The notes: generated by a model not told the origin, from the sequence alone. 64,000 bases of DNA from JAHRAW01 sp965262585 (GCA_965262585.1 OZ253546.1:2108001-2172000), one strand, 5' to 3'; positions 34,765 to 44,563 are shown, counted from the stretch's first letter. Program-made: numbers and translations.

Positions 34765-36006
34765 TTGACATCACCAGACAACCAGCAGGCGGAAGCCGAC
34801 AACCGCCCAAACAACCGCGTCCTATCCGGTATGCGTCCCACCGGTCGGTTGCATCTCGGCCATTATCACGGGGTGCTGAAAAACTGGGTGCGGTTGCAAG
34901 GCGACTACGAATGTTTTTATTTCGTCGCCGACTGGCACGCCTTGACGACCCATTACGCCCATCCCGAAACCATGCGCGAGTATGTTTGGGATATGGTTAT
35001 CGACTGGCTGGCGGCGGGGGTGGATCCGCAGCAGGCGACGCTGTTCATTCAATCCCAAGTTCCCGAACACGCCGAGTTGCACTTGCTATTGTCCATGGTG
35101 ACGCCCCTCGGCTGGCTGGAGCGCGTGCCTAGTTTTAAGGAGCAGCAGCAGAAACTGCCCGGCACAGACCTCGCCACCTACGGGTTTCTGGGCTATCCTC
35201 TGTTGCAGTCCGCGGACATCCTGATGTATCGCGCCGGGCATGTGCCGGTCGGCGAAGATCAGGCACCTCATGTTGAACTGACCCGGGAAATCGCGCGGCG
35301 TTTCAATCATTTTTTTGGCCGTGGCGAAGATTTTGAGGGGCAGGCCGACGACGCCATCCGGCGCATGGGCAAGAAAGCCGCCACGACCTACCGGCGGTTG
35401 CGGCGGCAATTCACCGAGCAGGGCGACCGGGAAGCCCACAACCGGGCGCGGGAATTGGTGGAGTCCGGGCAAAGCCTCAGCCGCCGGGATAAAGATCGCT
35501 TGCTGGGGTATCTCGAGGGGCGCGGGCAATCCATTTTGCCGGAACCGCAAACCTTGCTCACTGAAATGGCAAAAATGCCGGGACTGGACGGCCAGAAAAT
35601 GTCAAAATCCTACGGCAATACCATCGCCTTGCGGGACGAACCCAAACGGGTCGAGCAAGCCATCAAGGCAATGCCCACCGATCCTGCCCGGGTGCGGCTT
35701 ACCGATCCCGGTGACCCGGATAAGTGTCCGGTGTGGCAGTTGCATTTGGTATACAGCGATGCGGGTGTGCGGGATTGGGCGTCCGCCGGTTGCCGCGCCG
35801 CTTCGTTTGGCTGCCTCGAATGCAAAAGGCCGTTGATTGACAAGGTGCTTGAGGAGCAAAGCGTGTTTCACGAGCGCGCCCGTGAATACCAGAACGATCC
35901 CGTCCGGGTGCGTGGGATAATTGAAGAGGGCAACCACAAAGCCAGAGAAGCCGCGCAGGAGACCATGGAAATCGTGCGCGCGGCGGTCGGCGCGGTTTAT
36001 CGATAA
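34765..36006 (+). CDS. trpS: tryptophan-tRNA ligase
   Basis: A 413-residue class I synthetase: HLGHYHG (the HIGH motif) near residue 30, VADWHALTT, DQAPHVELTREIA, and KMSKS late. About 70 residues longer than E. coli TrpS because of a segment between the ATP-binding half and KMSKS; such insertions occur in many proteobacteria. TTG start at 34765. Confidence 0.95.
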   Translation: MTSPDNQQAEADNRPNNRVLSGMRPTGRLHLGHYHGVLKNWVRLQGDYECFYFVADWHALTTHYAHPETMREYVWDMVIDWLAAGVDPQQATLFIQSQVPEHAELHLLLSMVTPLGWLERVPSFKEQQQKLPGTDLATYGFLGYPLLQSADILMYRAGHVPVGEDQAPHVELTREIARRFNHFFGRGEDFEGQADDAIRRMGKKAATTYRRLRRQFTEQGDREAHNRARELVESGQSLSRRDKDRLLGYLEGRGQSILPEPQTLLTEMAKMPGLDGQKMSKSYGNTIALRDEPKRVEQAIKAMPTDPARVRLTDPGDPDKCPVWQLHLVYSDAGVRDWASAGCRAASFGCLECKRPLIDKVLEEQSVFHERAREYQNDPVRVRGIIEEGNHKAREAAQETMEIVRAAVGAVYR

Positions 36007-36018
36007 TGACCATTGCGG

Positions 36019-36900
36019 ATGAGTAAAACTACCCACAAAGCGTTGCCGACACAAAATCCGGAACCGGAGATCGGTGCCGGTGCCGGTGTTGATACCGGTG
36101 TCGATGCCGATGAATCGCCGGCGACGGTGCTGGTCAACGGCGAAAAACTGGATAAATGGCCGCAGGATTTGTATATCCCGCCGGATGCGCTGGAAGTTTT
36201 TCTCGAGACTTTTCAGGGGCCTCTCGATTTATTGCTTTATCTAATCCGCCGACAGAACCTCGATATTCTCGATATTCCGGTGGCGCACATCACCCGGCAA
36301 TATATGGACTATGTCGAACTCATGCGCCACTTCCGCCTGGACCTGGCGGCGGAATATTTGCTCATGGCGGCCATGCTGGCGGAAATAAAGTCGCGAATGC
36401 TGTTGCCTCATCCGGCTGATGAAGACGAGGAAGATGAACAAGACCCGCGCGCGGCATTGGTGCGGCGGTTGCAGGAATACGAGCGCTTCAGCCAGGCGGC
36501 CCGGGATCTGGATGCGCTGCCGAGGATGGAGCGGGAATTGTATCTGGTGGCGGCGGGATTCGACCAGCCCGAGCCGGTTAAGGTCGAAGCCACGGCTTCC
36601 CTCAACGACCTGATAGTAGCGTTTCGGGATGTGCTCGACCGCACCGAGCAATACAAACACTGGCGCGTTGGCCGCGAGACGCTGACCGTGCGGGAGAAGA
36701 TGGCACTGATTCTTGAGCGCATTCAAACCAGCCGCTTCCTGCGCTTTGAGAATTTGCTGAATTTTGACGAAGGCAGGCCGGGGCTAGTGGTAAGTTTCAT
36801 GGCGATTCTGGAACTGGTGCGCGACCGGCAGTTGGTGGTCGTGCAGAACGAACCGTTTGCGCCCATTCATCTGAAAAGCGTCGCAGACGGGGCGACCTAA
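36019..36900 (+). CDS. scpA: segregation and condensation protein A
   Basis: A 293-residue kleisin that bridges the SMC heads. It has FQGPLDLLLYLIRRQNLDILDIPVAHITRQY and AAEYLLMAAMLAEIKSRMLLP, the family core, after a longer unstructured N-terminus of about 50 residues. ScpB follows 74 bases downstream, the usual pair. The ATG at 36019 is used; a TTG lies two codons upstream. Confidence 0.94.
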   Translation: MSKTTHKALPTQNPEPEIGAGAGVDTGVDADESPATVLVNGEKLDKWPQDLYIPPDALEVFLETFQGPLDLLLYLIRRQNLDILDIPVAHITRQYMDYVELMRHFRLDLAAEYLLMAAMLAEIKSRMLLPHPADEDEEDEQDPRAALVRRLQEYERFSQAARDLDALPRMERELYLVAAGFDQPEPVKVEATASLNDLIVAFRDVLDRTEQYKHWRVGRETLTVREKMALILERIQTSRFLRFENLLNFDEGRPGLVVSFMAILELVRDRQLVVVQNEPFAPIHLKSVADGAT

Positions 36901-36974
36901 ATGATGCTGACAAATTTTTCATCGCCCGTTGCAGTGGGCGCGCCCATCATCCATAAATATGTCCATCCATAGAT

Positions 36975-37760
36975 ATGTCCGCTGAACTGAAAAAAATCAT
37001 CGAAGCGGTGCTGTTGGTGTCGGATTCGCCGCTGAGCGTGGCGCGGATTCAAGATTTGTTTGCGGATGACTCGCAACCATCGTCGGACGATGTCAAGGAG
37101 GCGATCCAGCAATTACAACAAGAATGCGAAGCGCGCGGCGTCGAACTTCGCAAAATCGGCAATGCCTACCGCTATCAGTCGCGCCCCAAATACGCCGAAT
37201 GGATTGGCAAATTGCACGCCACCCGCCCGCCGAGGCTGTCCCGGGCGTTGCTGGAGACCCTCGCCATCATCGCCTACCGCCAACCGGTCACCCGTGGCGA
37301 TATCGAGACTATCCGTGGCGTGGGCGTGACCACGGAAATTGTGCGGCGGTTGCTGGAGCGCGAATGGATCAAGGAGGCTGGCGTGCGCGACTTGCCCGGC
37401 CATCCGGCGTTGTTTGCTACCACCGCCGAATTTCTTTCCTATTTCGGCCTTGAATCCTTGAAGGATCTGCCGCCGTTGCCCGAACAGCGTGAACTTGGCG
37501 AAATCGCCGGCGACATCGCCGGGGAGACGAACACGCCGTTTCCGCCGGAAGTGTTGGCCAGCCTGGGGAACCCGGTGGATTTGCCAAGCGATGCTGAAAC
37601 CACCGCCGAAGCAACCCAAGAAACCACCGCCGAGGATGCCGTTCCTCAATCATCTGCGGAATCGGATGCTCAAACGGAACCGCATTCACCCGCATCAGAA
37701 GAATTGATGTCGGAAGAATTGATGCCGGAAGAACCAGGGCAGGCGCAGCCCGAATCTTGA
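36975..37760 (+). CDS. scpB: segregation and condensation protein B
   Basis: A 261-residue partner of ScpA with two winged-helix parts: KKIIEAVLLVSDSPLSVARIQDLF and SRALLETLAIIAYRQPVTRGDIETIRGV. The C-terminal about 80 residues are acidic, Ser/Glu-rich and probably disordered. Its stop overlaps the rluB start (TTGATG). Confidence 0.94.
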   Translation: MSAELKKIIEAVLLVSDSPLSVARIQDLFADDSQPSSDDVKEAIQQLQQECEARGVELRKIGNAYRYQSRPKYAEWIGKLHATRPPRLSRALLETLAIIAYRQPVTRGDIETIRGVGVTTEIVRRLLEREWIKEAGVRDLPGHPALFATTAEFLSYFGLESLKDLPPLPEQRELGEIAGDIAGETNTPFPPEVLASLGNPVDLPSDAETTAEATQETTAEDAVPQSSAESDAQTEPHSPASEELMSEELMPEEPGQAQPES

Positions 37761-38695
37761 TGGCGACACCGTCCCGGGCGGGGCAGCGGCTGCATAAACA
37801 CCTCGCGGATCTGGGGGTGGAGTCGCGGCGCACCATCGAACGCTGGATCGAGCAGGGAAAAATCAAGGTCGATGGCCGGGTCGCGCAACTCGGCGACAAG
37901 GTCAGCCCCGGCAGCCGCATCACCGTGGATGGCCGCCCGCTGCGGGTGAATGCCGCACCCCGGCGGCAGCGCGTCATTCTCTACCACAAACCCGAAGGCG
38001 AAATCAGCACCCGCAAGGACCCGGACGACCGCCCCACGGTGTTTGCCCACTTGCCCAAAGTGAAGGGCGAGCGATGGGTTTCGGTGGGACGCCTCGACAT
38101 CAATACCCGCGGGCTGATTTTGTTCACCAACGACGGGGAACTGGCCAATCGCCTGATGCACCCGCGATTCGGTCTCGAAAGGGAATATCTCTGTCGGGTC
38201 TACGGAAATGTGGACGCCGCCGCCGTTCAGCGGCTGCAAACAGGCATCATGCTGGATGGAAGTTGCGTTCAGTTTCAGCAGGTGCGGCGGCATGACAAGA
38301 GCGACTCCCGCAGCAGGAATAGTTGGTATTCGGTGGTGGTCAGCGAAGGTAAATACCGCGAGGTTCGGCGCGTTTGGGAGGCGGTCGGCTGCCGACTCAG
38401 TCGTTTAATTCGAGTGCGTTATGGCACTGTGGTTTTGCCAAAAACCTTGAGGGCGGGGCAGTGGGTGGAATTGAAACCTGCGGAGATTTCCGAGTTGTTG
38501 CGGTCGCCGACGGACGAAAAACCGCCCGGCAAAAAACCACTTGGTAAAAAACCACTTGGTAAAAAACCACTCAGTAAAAAGCCACTCAGTAAAAAGCCAC
38601 TCAGTAAAAAGCCACTCGGCAAAAAACCACCCGGCAAGAGACGCAAGGCTAAATTATCAACAGGTAAAAAGGGATCACCAACGCCGCGTAAATGA
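37760..38695 (+). CDS. rluB: 23S rRNA pseudouridine synthase B
   Basis: A 311-residue enzyme modifying 23S rRNA. S4-like domain (QRLHKHLADLGVESRRTIERWI), catalytic GRLDINTRGLILFTNDGELANRLMHP (with the Asp), and VVVSEGKYREVRRVWEAVG. The last 60 residues are a run of KKPL(G/S) repeats, coded by a 15 bp tandem DNA repeat. Its 3' end overlaps the convergent lactate permease gene by 47 bases. Confidence 0.92.
   Translation: MATPSRAGQRLHKHLADLGVESRRTIERWIEQGKIKVDGRVAQLGDKVSPGSRITVDGRPLRVNAAPRRQRVILYHKPEGEISTRKDPDDRPTVFAHLPKVKGERWVSVGRLDINTRGLILFTNDGELANRLMHPRFGLEREYLCRVYGNVDAAAVQRLQTGIMLDGSCVQFQQVRRHDKSDSRSRNSWYSVVVSEGKYREVRRVWEAVGCRLSRLIRVRYGTVVLPKTLRAGQWVELKPAEISELLRSPTDEKPPGKKPLGKKPLGKKPLSKKPLSKKPLSKKPLGKKPPGKRRKAKLSTGKKGSPTPRK
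38518..38640 (+). repeat. 15 bp tandem repeat encoding the RluB tail
   Basis: About eight copies of a GGTAAAAAACCACTT-like unit (variants CAGTAAAAAGCCACT, CGGCAAAAAACCACC). Each encodes five residues (KKPLG or KKPLS). Copy number could vary between strains by slippage, changing only the basic tail length. Confidence 0.85.
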
Positions 38696-40130
38696 GCGGT
38701 GCGTATAACAATGTGCGCCGTATCAGCCATGTTTGGTGTGATCTGGCGTTGTCGTGCTCGCCGGTTTTGGCGATGGATAGGGTGAGCAAAATAATGGGGA
38801 GCGACATAAAAACCGCGTGTCCGGCGGCGCTGTTTTGCAGCGCGGCAAAGACCAGTTGCTGGTCAAAATAGCTTCCGGTTTCGCTCTGCAACGCCATGAA
38901 AAGCGCATTGCCGCCGACGTTTGACCCGGTGGTGTAGCCGCTCAACATTCCGAGTAGGGGGGAAATAAATGTGATTTCCGACAGTTGCAGGTTGATGATG
39001 CGGGCGGCGATGTCCTTGAATATCCCGCTTGCCCGGTGGAGTTGGGCAAAAACAACAAACATCATGATGCCTGCCACCGGATAAACGGAGCGTTTGACGC
39101 CGTGGTAAAACGCATGGGTATGCCGCCGGTATTTTTCGGAAAAAGCGAAAATGAAAATAACGGTCAGGAAAATAAATACGCCGGGGCTGGTGAAAACAAA
39201 CAGTTTGACGCTTCCGTTTTGCAGACTGAAAAAATCTTGCAGGGTTTCATAGACGACGGTAATTCTGGAGAGCCCTATCAAGGCAATCAGCAGCAGATAG
39301 GGGGCGAATAAACGAATCAACGGCGGCCGGGCACGGACAAACCCGGACAATAAATCTCTTCCGCTGCGCAGTAGTTCGAAGAGCAATATCGCGGCGGCGG
39401 TGGTGAGCCCGGCATAGACGCCGGCGAGTTCCGCCGTGGTGTAGAAGTTATAGAACACCAGACAGCACGACAAAAGCACGCCCGACAGCAGCGGATAGAG
39501 AAAACCGGAATACCATTTCGCGCCGCTTTCCCGGCAAATCATGCCCACCAAAAATCCGATGACCGGAAAAACCGCGAAACTCGTCAAACTGGTCATGACC
39601 GCCAACGGATCAAAAGGCAGTGCCGATATTTGCGAGCCAATCAGGGTGGCCAGTGCCAGCGTTCCCCAGGGCATGATGTTCATGCTCAGCAAAGATAAAA
39701 TCAGTGCCTTTCGTAGGCTGAACAGTTGCACCAAGACCGGGACGGTGAAAAACAACGAAACCCCGAATCCGGTCAGGGATTCGAGCATGGGCGCAACGCC
39801 GAGGACGATAATGGATGCCATTTTGACGGCGGGCAATTTTACGGTTTCGATGCGCGCGCCGATTTCTTTTATGGTTCCCGATGCTTGCAACAGTTCATTT
39901 AGAATCTGGCCGGGAATGATGACCAATGCCACGGAAAAGGTCAGGATGAGAACGATGGGAAAATCCTGCGCAATCAGGGAATGGAGGTTGAGGGTATACT
40001 TAGGGTCGTAAAAAATAACCGCGAGTACCGCTAAACTTCCGATGATGGAACTGACGATGGCACCCCTTTTCAGAACAAGGCAGGCCATTAGCGCAAGCAA
40101 AGGCAGGGAGGGGAAAAAGAGGTTAGCCAT
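38649..40130 (-). CDS. L-lactate permease family transporter
   Basis: A 493-residue membrane protein with about 13-14 helices. Diagnostic segments are MLESLTGFGVSLFFTVPVLVQLF and GYTTGSNVGGNALFM, the LctP/GlcA family marks. It probably takes up lactate, glycolate or a similar 2-hydroxy acid. Glycerate kinase lies 8 kb away, so a glycolate/glycerate link is conceivable. Its last codons overlap the rluB tail in opposite direction. Confidence 0.85.
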   Translation of the reverse strand: MANLFFPSLPLLALMACLVLKRGAIVSSIIGSLAVLAVIFYDPKYTLNLHSLIAQDFPIVLILTFSVALVIIPGQILNELLQASGTIKEIGARIETVKLPAVKMASIIVLGVAPMLESLTGFGVSLFFTVPVLVQLFSLRKALILSLLSMNIMPWGTLALATLIGSQISALPFDPLAVMTSLTSFAVFPVIGFLVGMICRESGAKWYSGFLYPLLSGVLLSCCLVFYNFYTTAELAGVYAGLTTAAAILLFELLRSGRDLLSGFVRARPPLIRLFAPYLLLIALIGLSRITVVYETLQDFFSLQNGSVKLFVFTSPGVFIFLTVIFIFAFSEKYRRHTHAFYHGVKRSVYPVAGIMMFVVFAQLHRASGIFKDIAARIINLQLSEITFISPLLGMLSGYTTGSNVGGNALFMALQSETGSYFDQQLVFAALQNSAAGHAVFMSLPIILLTLSIAKTGEHDNARSHQTWLIRRTLLYAPLIYAALVIPFYLLII

Positions 40131-40253
40131 GAGATTTTACAAAATTGATTGCCGGTCGTCGAAACCCGATTGCCGGGTGATGCATCGCGGCGGCATTTTC
40201 CCATATATTTGGGTTACCCGCCATTTTGCCGCCGGTGGTATAGTCGCTGAAAA

Positions 40254-41477
40254 ATGAACAAACAACTATTCGAAAGTGCGGCGGTCGGGCATTACGCCAA
40301 TCCCAATAAGGCCGGTGCGGTTGATTATCCGTCGTCGTTACGGCGGAATTTTAGCCTTGCGGCGAGCGCCGAAGCAGCCCGCGAAATTTCCGCCTGGCCG
40401 AACTACCGGCCAACAACCCTCGCCCGGTTAAACGATCTGGCGACCCAATTCGGATTGGGTGCGGTCTACTACAAGGACGAAGCCGGCCGCTTTGGGCTGG
40501 GCAGTTTCAAGGCACTGGGCGGGGCTTATGCGGTGCTTCGCCTACTGCAGCAAAAAATCCTAGCGCAGACCGGCGAACTCGCATCGGCGTCAGACCTCGA
40601 ATCCGGAAAATTCCAGGAACTGGCCACAGATGTTACCGTGGTAACTGCAACCGACGGCAACCACGGCCGTTCCGTGGCATGGGGTGCTGGCCGTTTCGGA
40701 TGCCGTTGCCGCATCTACATCCACGCCGGGGTCAGCGAGCGTCGAGCATCTGCGATGCGGGAACTGGACGCCGAAGTGATTCGCATCCGCGGAAACTACG
40801 ATGAATCAGTTCGCCGGGCGGCCGCTGACGCCGCCGACAACCACTGGCAGGTGGTTTCGGATACTTCCTACCCCGGCTACACCGACTTGCCGGCTATGGT
40901 GATGGCCGGCTACAGCGTGATGATGGAGGAAATTTTCGGACAAAACATGCCGCAGTTGCCGGACGATGTTTCCCTGACCCACATATTTGTGCAGGGCGGA
41001 GTCGGCGGGCTGGCGGCGTCGGTGGCGGCCTGGTTGTGGGAGAAATTGGGCGTCCACCGCCCGAGGTTCATCGTCGTCGAGCCGGAACTCGCCGACTGTT
41101 TGTTCCAAAGCGCGGTGCACAACCGCGCCACGGACGTGTCCATCACCCGCGAGACCATCATGGCGGGCTTGTCCTGCGGCGAGGTATCGAAGTTGGCATG
41201 GGAAGTGTTGTCCCCGGCGGCGGACGATTTCCTCACCATCAGCGATGATTTAGTCGCGCCGGTCATGGCGATGCTGGCACACGATGCGCAAATAGAAGCC
41301 GGCGAATCCGCCGTCGCCGGCCTCGCGGCGTGTCTTGCGGCATGCGCCAACCCGCCCCTCAAAACCGCCCTCGGCCTGACCGCGCACAGCCGCGTACTGG
41401 TACTAGGCACCGAAGGCGCAACCGACCGGGAAATTTACGATGCTATTGTCAGCCAGCAAGCAGCCGCGCCGCCATAG
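40254..41477 (+). CDS. dpaL: diaminopropionate ammonia-lyase
   Basis: A 407-residue PLP enzyme that splits 2,3-diaminopropionate to pyruvate and ammonia. KDEAGRFGLGSFKALGGAYAV holds the PLP lysine; VTATDGNHGRSVAWGAGRFGC is the SxGN-like loop; QGGVGGLAASVAAW is the phosphate cup. Length is typical (about 400). Separate from the island PLP enzyme by sequence. Confidence 0.9.
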   Translation: MNKQLFESAAVGHYANPNKAGAVDYPSSLRRNFSLAASAEAAREISAWPNYRPTTLARLNDLATQFGLGAVYYKDEAGRFGLGSFKALGGAYAVLRLLQQKILAQTGELASASDLESGKFQELATDVTVVTATDGNHGRSVAWGAGRFGCRCRIYIHAGVSERRASAMRELDAEVIRIRGNYDESVRRAAADAADNHWQVVSDTSYPGYTDLPAMVMAGYSVMMEEIFGQNMPQLPDDVSLTHIFVQGGVGGLAASVAAWLWEKLGVHRPRFIVVEPELADCLFQSAVHNRATDVSITRETIMAGLSCGEVSKLAWEVLSPAADDFLTISDDLVAPVMAMLAHDAQIEAGESAVAGLAACLAACANPPLKTALGLTAHSRVLVLGTEGATDREIYDAIVSQQAAAPP

Positions 41478-41499
41478 TAACGATTTGCATCGCTTGCAC

Positions 41500-42156
41500 T
41501 CAGTCTTCCCGCTGTTCGCGGAAGCGTGGATAGGCGACCATGCCCCAAGTGTTTGATTCAGGATCGTTGTCTATGTCGGCCTGCATGATGTTCAGGATGA
41601 CCGGCACCAGGGACGCCATGATGCGGCTACCGTCGCGCAGTTGCGATTGCCCCCAACTCTCGGCGAAGGTGGTGCCGCCGTGGAAAATCTGGTTGCGCAG
41701 CGTGTAGAGGCGGTAGAAAATTTCTATTAGAACTTTGTCTATGTTATTTTTCCTCAGCGCAGACTCCACGCGCCTGTTGTAATTGCGAAACGCATGGCGC
41801 CATTCCGCATCGGTTTTTGTGTCCTGCACGAATTCCCAGAACGGGCGAAACACATATTTATTTTTAAGCAGAATGCGAATCGGACCGGAGAAGGTATTCC
41901 AGACGATATCCGCAATTTCCCCGCGCTTATCGCGCCTTACGATTTCGCTAAGAAATTTTTTGAAACGAGTGGATTCACCAACATGAACGTCGCTCGTGTT
42001 GCCGGTATAGGCACCGATGGTTTCGGCGCCATATGCTGCATTGAACGCAATCCACAGAAAGATAAACTTCTCGTGGGGGATGTTGGTCTGGTTGCTTTTG
42101 TCAAGCCAGCTACGCGCCCGCCGTATCCGGTCCAGGTTGTGTCCCGCCATAGACAT
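41500..42156 (-). CDS. HEPN-like protein (candidate RNase or stress effector)
   Basis: About 218 residues from 42156. The pattern FIFLWIAFNAAYGAE followed much later by LRNQIFHGG matches HEPN-fold proteins of the Apea/RiboL-PSP group; RNQIFH is an Rx4H RNase motif. HEPN proteins are often toxins or antiviral RNases. No antitoxin gene is adjacent. The start may be 42156, 42150 or 42183 (the last overlaps the leuB stop). Confidence 0.6.
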   Translation of the reverse strand: MSMAGHNLDRIRRARSWLDKSNQTNIPHEKFIFLWIAFNAAYGAETIGAYTGNTSDVHVGESTRFKKFLSEIVRRDKRGEIADIVWNTFSGPIRILLKNKYVFRPFWEFVQDTKTDAEWRHAFRNYNRRVESALRKNNIDKVLIEIFYRLYTLRNQIFHGGTTFAESWGQSQLRDGSRIMASLVPVILNIMQADIDNDPESNTWGMVAYPRFREQRED

Positions 42157-42163
42157 TTTGCGG

Positions 42164-43261
42164 TTATCCGTTCTCGAGGGCATTAATCACGCGTACGCCG
42201 AATTCATCGGTGCTGACCATGGTGATGTCGGAGCCGGGTTTGGATAAATCCGGTGTTGAATAGCCGTCGGTGAACACCGACTGCATGGCGCGCCAAAGAT
42301 TATTTGCTTCTTCTTCCATGCCGAAACTCATCTCTAGCATCATGGCCACCGAGCCGATCATGGAATAGGGGTTGGCGATATTCTTGCCGGCGATGTCCGG
42401 GGCGGAGCCGTGGGATGGCTCGTAGTACGCTTTGTTCGGGCCGATGCAGGCGGAAGGCATGAGGCCGAGGGAACCGAGAATGCCACCGGCCTGATCGCTC
42501 AGAATATCGCCGAACAGGTTTTCCATAACCATGACATCAAACTGCCCGGGGTTGAGGCAAAGATAGGTTGCGGCGGCGTCCACCAGCACGTTGTGCACTT
42601 GCACTTCGGGAAAATCCTGCCCCACTTCTGCGACCACTTCGCACCACAGGACGCTGGATTTCAATACATTGCTTTTGTGTATGCTGTGCAGTTTTTTCTG
42701 TCGTTTTTGCGCGGCTTCAAACGCCACCCGGGCGATGCGTTCGATCTGAAATTCGTCGTATCTGAGTTCTTCCGATACATAGCGTAGCCCCTCCGCATCG
42801 ACGCCGACTTCCTTTTTACCGAAGTATACGCCCCCCACCAATTCGCGGATGATTAAGATGTCCACCCCGTCGCCAATGATGTCGGCCTTGAGTGGTGAAA
42901 AATGCGCCAGCCCCGCCGGCAGGCGTACCGGGCGGAAGTTGGCGTAGGTGTCGTAGCGTCGGCGCATCGGCAGCAGCCCGCCCCGTTCCGGCTGCTGGTC
43001 TACCGGAATTTCTTTGGAGGCTTCCACGCCAAGCCCGATGGGGCCTTTGAGGATGGCGTCGGCGGCATCGCACACCGCCTTGGTTTCATCGGGAAAACTT
43101 TGGCCGGTTTCGAACCATGCACCGGCACCGAACGGCGCCGGAATGAGTTCGAATGAGACCTCGTTGCGCTGCTCGATAAAGCGCAATGCCTTGATCGCCT
43201 GGCGCATGATTTCTTCGCCGATGCCATCGCCGGTGAGCACGGCGATTTTATAATTAGTCAT
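42164..43261 (-). CDS. leuB: 3-isopropylmalate dehydrogenase
   Basis: A 365-residue NAD-dependent enzyme of leucine synthesis. Shows MTNYKIAVLTGDGIGEEIM, KGPIGLGVEAS, ENLFGDILSDQAGGILGSLGL and YEPSHGSAPDIAGKNIANP. Start at 43261 (family N-terminus); it overlaps the crotonase stop by 8 bases. leuC and leuD are not in the window. Confidence 0.93.
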   Translation of the reverse strand: MTNYKIAVLTGDGIGEEIMRQAIKALRFIEQRNEVSFELIPAPFGAGAWFETGQSFPDETKAVCDAADAILKGPIGLGVEASKEIPVDQQPERGGLLPMRRRYDTYANFRPVRLPAGLAHFSPLKADIIGDGVDILIIRELVGGVYFGKKEVGVDAEGLRYVSEELRYDEFQIERIARVAFEAAQKRQKKLHSIHKSNVLKSSVLWCEVVAEVGQDFPEVQVHNVLVDAAATYLCLNPGQFDVMVMENLFGDILSDQAGGILGSLGLMPSACIGPNKAYYEPSHGSAPDIAGKNIANPYSMIGSVAMMLEMSFGMEEEANNLWRAMQSVFTDGYSTPDLSKPGSDITMVSTDEFGVRVINALENG

Positions 43262-44087
43262 GGTTGGTTGCCGAAGTGGATGCGTCGTCGGCATCATCGG
43301 GCCAATTCGGCTCGCGTTTTTCAATGAACGCATCGATGCCCTCGCGGGTTTCCGGCAGCATCATGTTATCCGACATGGTGTCGGTGGCACCGGCGTAGGC
43401 GTTGGACAAGCCCTGTTCCAGTTGCGCGTAAAACCGCCGCTTGCCGATTTGAATAACGCGCGGTGGTTTCGAGGCGATGTTGTCGGCCAGTTGGGCGACG
43501 GCGTTATCCAGTTCACCGGCCTCCACCGATTGATTGATGAGGCCGTATTGCAGCGCGGTTTCGGCGTCGATGAAGTCCCCGGTGAGCAGCATTTCCATTG
43601 CCCTCTTGCGCGAGATATTGCGGCTCAGCGCCACCGCCGGCGTCGAACAAAACAACCCGACGCGAACGCCGGACACGGCAAATCGAGCGGTGTCGGCGGC
43701 CACGGCGAGATCGCAACTCGCCACCAACTGACAGCCGGCGGCGGTGGCCATTCCCTGCACTCTGGCGATAACCGGCTGCGGCAGGGTGGTCAGTTTGGTC
43801 ATGATACCGCTGCACTTGGAAAACAAATTGTGCTGGTAGGAATGATCATCGTGGCGGCGCATCTGCTTCAAGTCGTGGCCCGCGCAAAACGCCTTGCCGT
43901 TGGCGGCCAGCACCACCACGCGGATGCTTCGGTCGCCGGCAATTCGATCCAGCCCCCGCTCGAGTTCATCCAACAACGCTTCCGACAGGGCGTTGTATTG
44001 AGCGGGGCGGTTAAGGGTCAGCGTGGCGATGCCGTTTTCGCTTTCGCACAACAGCACCGTTTCGGTTTGGGAATGTTGGTCGTTCAT
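43254..44087 (-). CDS. enoyl-CoA hydratase/isomerase family protein (ECHDC3-like)
   Basis: A 277-residue crotonase. LTLNRPAQYNALSEALLDEL and AFCAGHDLKQM form the CoA and oxyanion site; VGLFCSTPAVALSRNISRKRAMEMLLTGD resembles the ECHDC3/enoyl hydratase branch. The reaction is unknown. It overlaps leuB and follows the cytochrome c gene, so the three may form one transcript. Confidence 0.85.
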   Translation of the reverse strand: MNDQHSQTETVLLCESENGIATLTLNRPAQYNALSEALLDELERGLDRIAGDRSIRVVVLAANGKAFCAGHDLKQMRRHDDHSYQHNLFSKCSGIMTKLTTLPQPVIARVQGMATAAGCQLVASCDLAVAADTARFAVSGVRVGLFCSTPAVALSRNISRKRAMEMLLTGDFIDAETALQYGLINQSVEAGELDNAVAQLADNIASKPPRVIQIGKRRFYAQLEQGLSNAYAGATDTMSDNMMLPETREGIDAFIEKREPNWPDDADDASTSATNHD

Positions 44088-44128
44088 AATAAGTCAGGGT
44101 TGTGTGTGCGAAAGTTGCCGGCGGCGGT

Positions 44129-44563
44129 TTATTGCGAAAGTTCCACCATGTGTTTCACCGCCGCCTCGACCTCGGCGTCGCTCAACGCCGGATTCCCGCC
44201 TCTGGCGATCATGACGCCGGTCTCGCCCTGAAAACCGTTGATGGCGTGATCCACCAGCACCGCCATACCCTGCGCAACCCGCGTAACCCAGGCGTCAACA
44301 TCGCCAGTTTTCGGCGCCCCGGCAATGCCGGAATCGTGGCAGACCGCGCATACGGACTTATAAACCGCTTCCCCATTCACAGGCGCATCGGCGGCACTTG
44401 CGACAACCACCCCGCCGCCGGATTCCACCACGTTCAATTTGCCCTCGGGCACGGTGCGGGCTTCAATAGCCTCGGAGGTATTGTGCCCCGCCACCGCAGT
44501 CGTGCACATCACCAGCGTAGTTAGAGCGGCCGCTAAAAGCCGGGCAAGAAGGGAGGGGTTCAT
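44129..44563 (-). CDS. cytochrome c5 family protein
   Basis: A small periplasmic c-type cytochrome of about 144 residues. A signal peptide (LLARLLAAALTTLVMCTTAVAG) is followed by the haem site CAVCH and a distal Met region (VMIARGGNPALSD). In the N-terminal region before MNPSLL, three short near-repeats (ATGAAATATC-like) give alternative starts up to 44608. Confidence 0.85.
   Translation of the reverse strand: MNPSLLARLLAAALTTLVMCTTAVAGHNTSEAIEARTVPEGKLNVVESGGGVVVASAADAPVNGEAVYKSVCAVCHDSGIAGAPKTGDVDAWVTRVAQGMAVLVDHAINGFQGETGVMIARGGNPALSDAEVEAAVKHMVELSQ

Noticed and set aside
38518..38640. CRISPR-like array
   Set aside because: Fifteen-base units without spacers, in frame with RluB; a coding tandem repeat.
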